Shown piece after piece: positions 59,759 to 64,000 of a DNA stretch of 64,000 bases (positions within the stretch are counted from its first letter, which is position 1; each line of letters begins with the position of its first letter). The stretch lies in the NCBI RefSeq assembly GCF_014518425.1, contig NZ_JACVCU010000003.1:62001-126000 (forward strand). The letters are read 5' to 3'. The notes below the pieces were generated by a model. The model was not told the origin of the DNA. It did no database searches and worked only from the letters and a program-made list of their open reading frames with translations. Source of the stretch: Terrabacter sp. MAHUQ-38 (GTDB taxonomy: Bacteria > Actinomycetota > Actinomycetes > Actinomycetales > Dermatophilaceae). The position numbers and the translations under genes were made by a program.

Positions 59759-61477
59759 ATGGTGAAAGTTGCCAATGATCCGGGCGTCGTCGAGGGTGAG
59801 TTGCCAGCGGTGAGCCGCCCCGGCGCCGCCGAGCCGGACGTGTCCGGCATCTCCCTGCGCCTCATCGCGGGCCTCGCCGCGACCGCCCACGGGGGCGTCC
59901 ACGCGAGCCCCCACCGCCTCGACGTCAGTGTCGACAGCACGACGCCGCTGCGGGCCGCGCTCCGCGACGCCGGCGCCGCGGTCCCGCTGACGCACCGGCT
60001 CGTCCTCGCCGACGCCGCCGCACTGGCAGAGGTCGGCGGCCCGGTCGGGGAGGTCGTCACGGACCTCGACCGGGCGGGCGCCGCGGGGCTCGTCGTCTCC
60101 GGTCTCGCCGACGACGCCGCGGAGGACGCCCGGCGGGCCGCCGACGCCACCGGACTACCGCTCATCGACGTGCCGCTCGACCACATCGCGACGTTCACGA
60201 CCGAGGTGCTGAGCGCGATCCTCGAGCACCAGACGGCGATCCTGCGCCGTCTCGAGGACGCTGACCGCGCCCTCGTGCAGATCGTCCTCGCGGGCGGCTC
60301 GCTCGACGAGCTGTGCGAGCAGGTCGTCGGCTTCCTCGACGGCGCGGCCATGGTCACGACCACCGACGGCCGGGTCATCGCCCGAGCCGGGTCCGCGCGC
60401 GAGCTCGAGCACGCCGAGCTGCTCGGGTGCTTCGACCGCACGGGCCGGCTGCTGACCGAGGCCGAGCCGATGGGTCCGCGCCCCGACGGGCCCACGGCCA
60501 ATCGCGCCGCCGTCCGGATCGTCGCCGGGCACCTCGACCACGGGGTTCTCATCGCGTTCTGCAGCCACCGGCGGCTCACCGTCGACGACGTGCGCCTGCT
60601 GGAGCGCGCCGCGACGGTCGCCGCCCTCGCCATCACGAAGGACCAGGCGGTCTCGGCGGTCGAGAGCAAGTACCGCGCCGAGTTCCTCCGCGACGCCCTC
60701 GCCGGACGCGCGGGCTCCCCCGTCGACGCCGTCGCCCACGCGAGCTCCCTCGGCTGGGACATCGACCGGCCGATGGTCGTCGTCGTGGCCGAGACCGACG
60801 AGGACGACGACCGCACCACCCGTGACGCGGAGGAGGTGCGCTTCCTCCAGCAGCGGTTCGCACGGGCCTGGACGCACGCCGTGGCCGTCCGCGACTCCCG
60901 GTCTCCGGTGATGGGGTTCAGCCGCGAGGTGGTCGCGCTCATCGGCGTGCCGGCCGACGCCGACACCGACCACGTCATGCGCATCGTCGGCGAGTACGTC
61001 CGCGTCGTCCGGGGCGACGGCGGCGGTGGTCGACGCAGCTTCTCCGCCGGGGTCTCGCGGCCGATCACGTCCGTCGCCGCGTTGCCCCAGGCATACGACG
61101 AGGCGCTGTCGGCCGTCACGGTCGGCCGGCAGATGAACGGCGACGGAGCCCTGACCCACGTCGACGGGCTCGGCATCTACCGCCTGCTCGCGCTGATCCC
61201 CGACGGGGTCGACCTGCGCCGGTTCGTCCACGAGTCACTGCGCGAGCTCGCCACCGACGACTCACCGGAGTACGCCGGCCTGCGCGAGACCCTCGGGGTC
61301 CTGCTCGACACGAACCTCAACGTCGCCGAGACCGCGCGCCTGCTCTTCTTCCACTACAACACCCTGCGCTACCGCATCGGCAAGCTCGAGAAGATCCTGG
61401 GGCCCTTCACAACGGACCCCGACCTGCGCCTCACCCTCGCCCTCGCCCTCAAGATCCACCGGATGCGCGGCATCTGA
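59759..61477 (+). CDS. PucR-family transcriptional regulator
   Basis: A 572-residue regulator. About 20-160 is an N-terminal PucR-like sensory domain (LRLIAGLAATAHGGVHASPHR-type start), about 170-300 is GAF-like, about 310-470 corresponds to the central CdaR/GGDEF-like segment, and the C-terminal 60 residues carry the PucR helix-turn-helix: LGVLLDTNLNVAETARLLFFHYNTLRYRIGKLE region at about 525-558. Relatives activate purine, allantoin or related nitrogen-catabolism genes. It is placed between the FdrA/DUF2877 genes and the permease/dehydrogenase genes, and probably controls both. The start is the ATG six bases after TATGGT. Confidence 0.86.
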   Translation: MVKVANDPGVVEGELPAVSRPGAAEPDVSGISLRLIAGLAATAHGGVHASPHRLDVSVDSTTPLRAALRDAGAAVPLTHRLVLADAAALAEVGGPVGEVVTDLDRAGAAGLVVSGLADDAAEDARRAADATGLPLIDVPLDHIATFTTEVLSAILEHQTAILRRLEDADRALVQIVLAGGSLDELCEQVVGFLDGAAMVTTTDGRVIARAGSARELEHAELLGCFDRTGRLLTEAEPMGPRPDGPTANRAAVRIVAGHLDHGVLIAFCSHRRLTVDDVRLLERAATVAALAITKDQAVSAVESKYRAEFLRDALAGRAGSPVDAVAHASSLGWDIDRPMVVVVAETDEDDDRTTRDAEEVRFLQQRFARAWTHAVAVRDSRSPVMGFSREVVALIGVPADADTDHVMRIVGEYVRVVRGDGGGGRRSFSAGVSRPITSVAALPQAYDEALSAVTVGRQMNGDGALTHVDGLGIYRLLALIPDGVDLRRFVHESLRELATDDSPEYAGLRETLGVLLDTNLNVAETARLLFFHYNTLRYRIGKLEKILGPFTTDPDLRLTLALALKIHRMRGI

Positions 61478-61625
61478 GGCCCGCGCCAGACTCGCCCCGG
61501 CTGTGTTGGCGTGCTCCAGACGCTCGATCCGGCCGCGCCGGTCCCGCCGCGGCTGAGTTGGCGCGGCTCGGTCGGGCCGGCCGCGGGTTGCGAGGCGGCG
61601 ACACGGCATACGTCATGACATGCCA

Positions 61626-61730
61626 GAGGGCAGCCCTCGGCGTGTATCAACGTTTGACGAACGCAATCCCCAGCGGTGGGAGTAGTTTTCGCCCATCCCG
61701 GAGTGGGATGTGAACCACATCCAGATGTGG
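61626..61730 (+). promoter_or_regulatory. three dyads upstream of the NCS2 permease gene
   Basis: This 270-base gap, the longest in the window, holds GAGGGC-A-GCCCTC (61626-61638), CATCCC-N5-GGGATG (61694-61710) and the perfect 16-base palindrome CCACATC-CA-GATGTGG (61715-61730). The last lies 17 bases before the permease ATG. The first could end the regulator's transcript; the others could be operator sites. The 59686-59746 repeats do not recur here. Confidence 0.45.
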
Positions 61731-61747
61731 CAACCATAGGAGTCGGA

Positions 61748-63238
61748 ATGGCTTTGGGCTGGAAACTGCACGGGGACGGCAAGACCATGGGCCCCGACGA
61801 CGTCGTCGCCCCCGACGAACGACTGTCCTGGGGCAAGACGATCGGCCTGGGGGCCCAGCACGTCGTGGCGATGTTCGGGGCCACGTTCGTCTTCCCCCTG
61901 ATCATGGGCCTCAACCCGCAGCTCGCGATCATGATGAGCGGCATCGCCACGATCTGCTTCCTGCTGATCGTGAACGGCAAGGTGCCCAGCTACCTCGGCA
62001 CGTCGGCAAGCTTCGTCGGAGCCGTGGCGGCGATCCGCGCCCAGGGCGGCACCTCCCAGGAGGTCACCGGAGCCATCCTCGTCGCCGGTCTCGTGCTCGC
62101 GCTGGTGGGTGTCGCGATCCACTTCCTCGGTTCGTCCGTGCTGCACAAGGTGCTGCCGCCGGTCGTCACGGGCGCGGTCGTCATGCTCATCGGGTTCAAC
62201 CTCGCGCCGGTCGTCGCGAACATCTACTGGCCGCAGGACCAGTGGGTGGCGCTGCTCGTCATGGCCTTCACGATCGTCTGCGCGGTGGCCTTCAAGGGCT
62301 TCGTCTCGCGCATCGCGGTCTTCCTGGCGCTGATCTTCGGCTACGTCATCTCGTGGCTCTTCGACAAGACGTTCGGCCAGATCACGTCGTTCGACGCCGG
62401 CGCCGGCAAGATCACGACGCACTTCAGGACGAACTTCGACAACATCGCCAGCCAACCGTGGTTCGGACTGCCGCCCTCGACCGGCACGCCCGGCCCCGAC
62501 GGCAAGGCCATGGTCGGCATCCACGCCCCGTCGTTCTCCATCGCCGCGATCCTGCTCGTGCTGCCTGCCGTGATCGCCCTCATCGCCGAGAACACCGGGC
62601 ACGTCAAGGCCGTCGCCGAGATGACCAAGGCCGACCTCGACCCGTACATGGGTCGCGCCATCGCCGCCGACGGCGTCGGCACCGCGCTCGCGTCCTCGGT
62701 CGGCGGCTCGCCGACGACGACGTACGCCGAGAACATCGGGGTCATGGCGGCCACCCGCGTCTACTCGACGGCCGCCTACTTCGTCGCCGCGGCCGTCGCG
62801 ATCGTCTTCGGTCTGTCGCCGAAGTTCGGGGCGCTGGTCGCCTCGGTCCCCGGCGGCGTGCTGGGCGGCATCACGGTGGTGCTGTACGGCATGATCGGCC
62901 TGCTCGGCGCCAAGATCTGGAAGGAGAACGGGGTCGACTTCGGCAACCCGATCAACCTCGTCCCGGTCGCGGCGGGCATCGTCATCGGCATCGGCAACGT
63001 CTCGCTCGTGTTCACCTCCGACTTCTCCCTCGCAGGCATCGCGCTCGGCACCATCGTCGCCGTCGTCGCGTACCACGTCGCCCGGGCGATCGCACCGGCC
63101 GACCTGCGGGAACGCTCCGACGCGGCCACGGGCACGATGAGCTCGCTCGGCGAACGCGAGGGGGCCTACGGCGATGCCGACGGCGTCGACGACCTGTACC
63201 AGGACAAGCCGGGCGGCCCGGACCGGCGCCGGCGCTGA
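61748..63238 (+). CDS. NCS2 (nucleobase:cation symporter) permease, uracil-type signature
   Basis: A 496-residue membrane transporter with about 14 helices, from QHVVAMFGATFVFPLIMGL near 40 to about 460, plus an acidic hydrophilic tail. SVGGSPTTTYAENIGVMAATRVYS near 318-341 is the family signature. The E-N-I-G form, rather than Q-N-x-G, is that of uracil permeases such as UraA; xanthine and urate carriers normally have Q. So uracil is the first guess from the motif, while the neighbours argue for a purine-pathway compound. ATG has AGGAG about 6 bases upstream. The stop lies in a 14-bp tandem repeat. Confidence 0.9.
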   Translation: MALGWKLHGDGKTMGPDDVVAPDERLSWGKTIGLGAQHVVAMFGATFVFPLIMGLNPQLAIMMSGIATICFLLIVNGKVPSYLGTSASFVGAVAAIRAQGGTSQEVTGAILVAGLVLALVGVAIHFLGSSVLHKVLPPVVTGAVVMLIGFNLAPVVANIYWPQDQWVALLVMAFTIVCAVAFKGFVSRIAVFLALIFGYVISWLFDKTFGQITSFDAGAGKITTHFRTNFDNIASQPWFGLPPSTGTPGPDGKAMVGIHAPSFSIAAILLVLPAVIALIAENTGHVKAVAEMTKADLDPYMGRAIAADGVGTALASSVGGSPTTTYAENIGVMAATRVYSTAAYFVAAAVAIVFGLSPKFGALVASVPGGVLGGITVVLYGMIGLLGAKIWKENGVDFGNPINLVPVAAGIVIGIGNVSLVFTSDFSLAGIALGTIVAVVAYHVARAIAPADLRERSDAATGTMSSLGEREGAYGDADGVDDLYQDKPGGPDRRRR

Positions 63239-63276
63239 GGCGTTCGCACTGAGGCGTCCGCACTGAGGCGTTCGCA
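63235..63276. repeat. 14-bp tandem repeat, three copies, spanning the permease stop codon
   Basis: CTGAGGCGTTCGCA at 63235-63248, a one-base variant (CTGAGGCGTCCGCA) at 63249-63262, and an exact copy at 63263-63276. The first copy includes the TGA of the permease gene. The array is not a CRISPR (no spacers). Confidence 0.8.
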
Positions 63277-63297
63277 CCACCAGGCGGGACGGCATAC

Positions 63298-63332
63298 CCG
63301 TGGGCCCTCGATGTCACATCGGGGGCCCACGG
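63298..63332. terminator. strong extended hairpin after the permease gene
   Basis: CCGTGGGCCC (63298-63307) pairs perfectly with GGGCCCACGG (63323-63332). Inside, CGATG (63309-63313) pairs with CATCG (63317-63321) around a TCA loop, giving 15 pairs with one internal mismatch. There is no T run, as is common for high-GC actinobacterial terminators. A GGCATAC heptamer directly precedes the stem. Confidence 0.75.
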
Positions 63333-63422
63333 CCGTTCAGGGCAGAAGTTGCCAAAAGCCCGTGGTCAGCCATGCACAACCATCACTAGTGCCACGCCGG
63401 ATCGGAAGGCAGGATCAGTTCG

Positions 63423-64000
63423 GTGAAGCCCGCACCCTTCGTGCACCACGCACCCGTCAGCGTCGAGGAGGCCGTCTCGGTCCTCGGCGAGGTCGGCCAT
63501 GACGGCAAGGTCCTCGCGGGCGGCCAGAGCCTCATCCCGATCCTCAACATGCGCCTCGCCTCCCCCGGCCACCTCGTCGACATCAACCGGGTGACCGGGC
63601 TCGACTCCGTCGAGGTGACACCCGAGGCCGTACGCGTCGGGGCCCTCGTGCGCCACGCCGGTCTCGAGCGCTCCGCGGAGGCGTATGCCGCCCTCCCCCT
63701 CCTGCGCCAGGCGCTCGTCAACGTCGCCCACCCGGCCATCCGCAACCGCGGCACGACGGTCGGCTCCATCGCCCACGCCGACGCGGCCGGTGAGATGCCC
63801 GCGATCCTGGCCTTGACCGACGGAGTCGTCGAAGTGGCAGGTCCGTCCGGGTCGCGCGAGGTCGCGTGGTCCGACTTCTTCCTCGGCGCCCTCGAGACGT
63901 CGCTCGCGGCCGAGGAGCTCGCCGTCGCGGTGCGCTTCGGCCGCTTCCCGGCCGGCACCGGCACGGCCTTCACCGAAGCAGCCAGACGTCACGGCGACTA
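63423..64000 (+). CDS. FAD-binding subunit of a xanthine-dehydrogenase-family enzyme, 3' end outside window
   Basis: The first 192 residues are visible, then the window ends. VLAGGQSLIPILNMRLASP near 35-53 and IRNRGTTVGSIAHADAAGEMP near 103-123 are the two FAD-contacting motifs of the CoxM/XdhB-type medium subunit. LVDINRV and VRVGALVRHAGLE also fit. In these complexes this subunit carries electrons between the iron-sulphur and nicotinamide sites; the molybdenum and Fe-S subunits should lie just beyond the edge. GTG start with AGGA 9 bases upstream. It sits behind the terminator after the permease, so it probably has its own promoter in 63333-63422. Confidence 0.88.
   Translation, partial: MKPAPFVHHAPVSVEEAVSVLGEVGHDGKVLAGGQSLIPILNMRLASPGHLVDINRVTGLDSVEVTPEAVRVGALVRHAGLERSAEAYAALPLLRQALVNVAHPAIRNRGTTVGSIAHADAAGEMPAILALTDGVVEVAGPSGSREVAWSDFFLGALETSLAAEELAVAVRFGRFPAGTGTAFTEAARRHGD

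Noticed and set aside
61626-61730. Purine-type riboswitch before the permease
   Set aside because: The dyads do not form a multi-branched aptamer I can recognise, and no conserved purine-riboswitch core was seen.
63235-63276. Short direct repeats considered as CRISPR or phage attachment site
   Set aside because: Three adjacent 14-bp copies without spacers, integrase or tRNA nearby.

Overview
The window comes from a high-GC actinobacterium. Most genes are about 70-80% G+C by eye, GTG and TTG starts are common, and neighbouring genes often overlap by 4 or 8 bases. Gene content (RmlABCD, Wzm/Wzt-type exporter, PucR, DUF3017 beside folD, an unequal ABC exporter pair) fits Micrococcales, perhaps Intrasporangiaceae. 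The family assignment is a guess from style and content, not a search result.

Region 1 (about 1-40.6 kb) is a surface-polysaccharide locus. A minus-strand set runs ugd, rmlA, rmlC and a low-molecular-weight tyrosine phosphatase cut by the window edge. A plus-strand operon (3.3-9.4 kb) has two GT4 glycosyltransferases, a two-gene ABC polysaccharide exporter and wecB. The genes from 9.4 to 37.6 kb are larger and odder. Two head-to-head paralogues encode secreted beta-propeller proteins. Three proteins share a GSCV(S/T)RD domain that looks like an SGNH esterase. There is a heparinase II/III-like protein, an asparagine-synthetase-like protein, three modular glycosyltransferases built on a CgeB-like module with a WNKEDP motif, an FkbM methyltransferase with a long coiled coil, and wecC. 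The locus closes with a membrane-anchored degenerate SGNH protein, rmlB and rmlD. Together the sugar genes predict dTDP-rhamnose, UDP-glucuronate and UDP-ManNAc/ManNAcA, so the product is probably an acidic, rhamnose-containing, acylated or methylated capsule or teichuronic-acid-like polymer exported by the ABC route.

Region 2 (40.6-55.7 kb) is mostly ordinary chromosome: an aquaporin Z, a GT-C-like membrane protein, a SatD-family regulator with a membrane partner, malate dehydrogenase, a rhamnosyltransferase-like protein, DUF3017, folD, another GT4, a ferredoxin-reductase-type flavoprotein, a small protein resembling plant glucuronoxylan 4-O-methyltransferases, and a heterodimeric ABC exporter with one degenerate ATP site.

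Region 3 (55.7-64 kb) is a nitrogen-scavenging set around a PucR-type regulator. Divergent from it is a DUF2877 gene followed by a large FdrA-DUF1116 fusion; this matches the E. coli FdrA/YlbE/YlbF set linked to oxamate carbamoyl transfer in allantoin breakdown. Downstream are an NCS2 nucleobase permease and the FAD subunit of a xanthine-dehydrogenase-type enzyme, cut by the right edge. The PucR/DUF2877 intergenic region carries two perfect inverted repeats.

No tRNA, rRNA, CRISPR array or insertion sequence was seen. No gene-free stretch exceeds 300 bases; the longest is about 270 bases before the permease.
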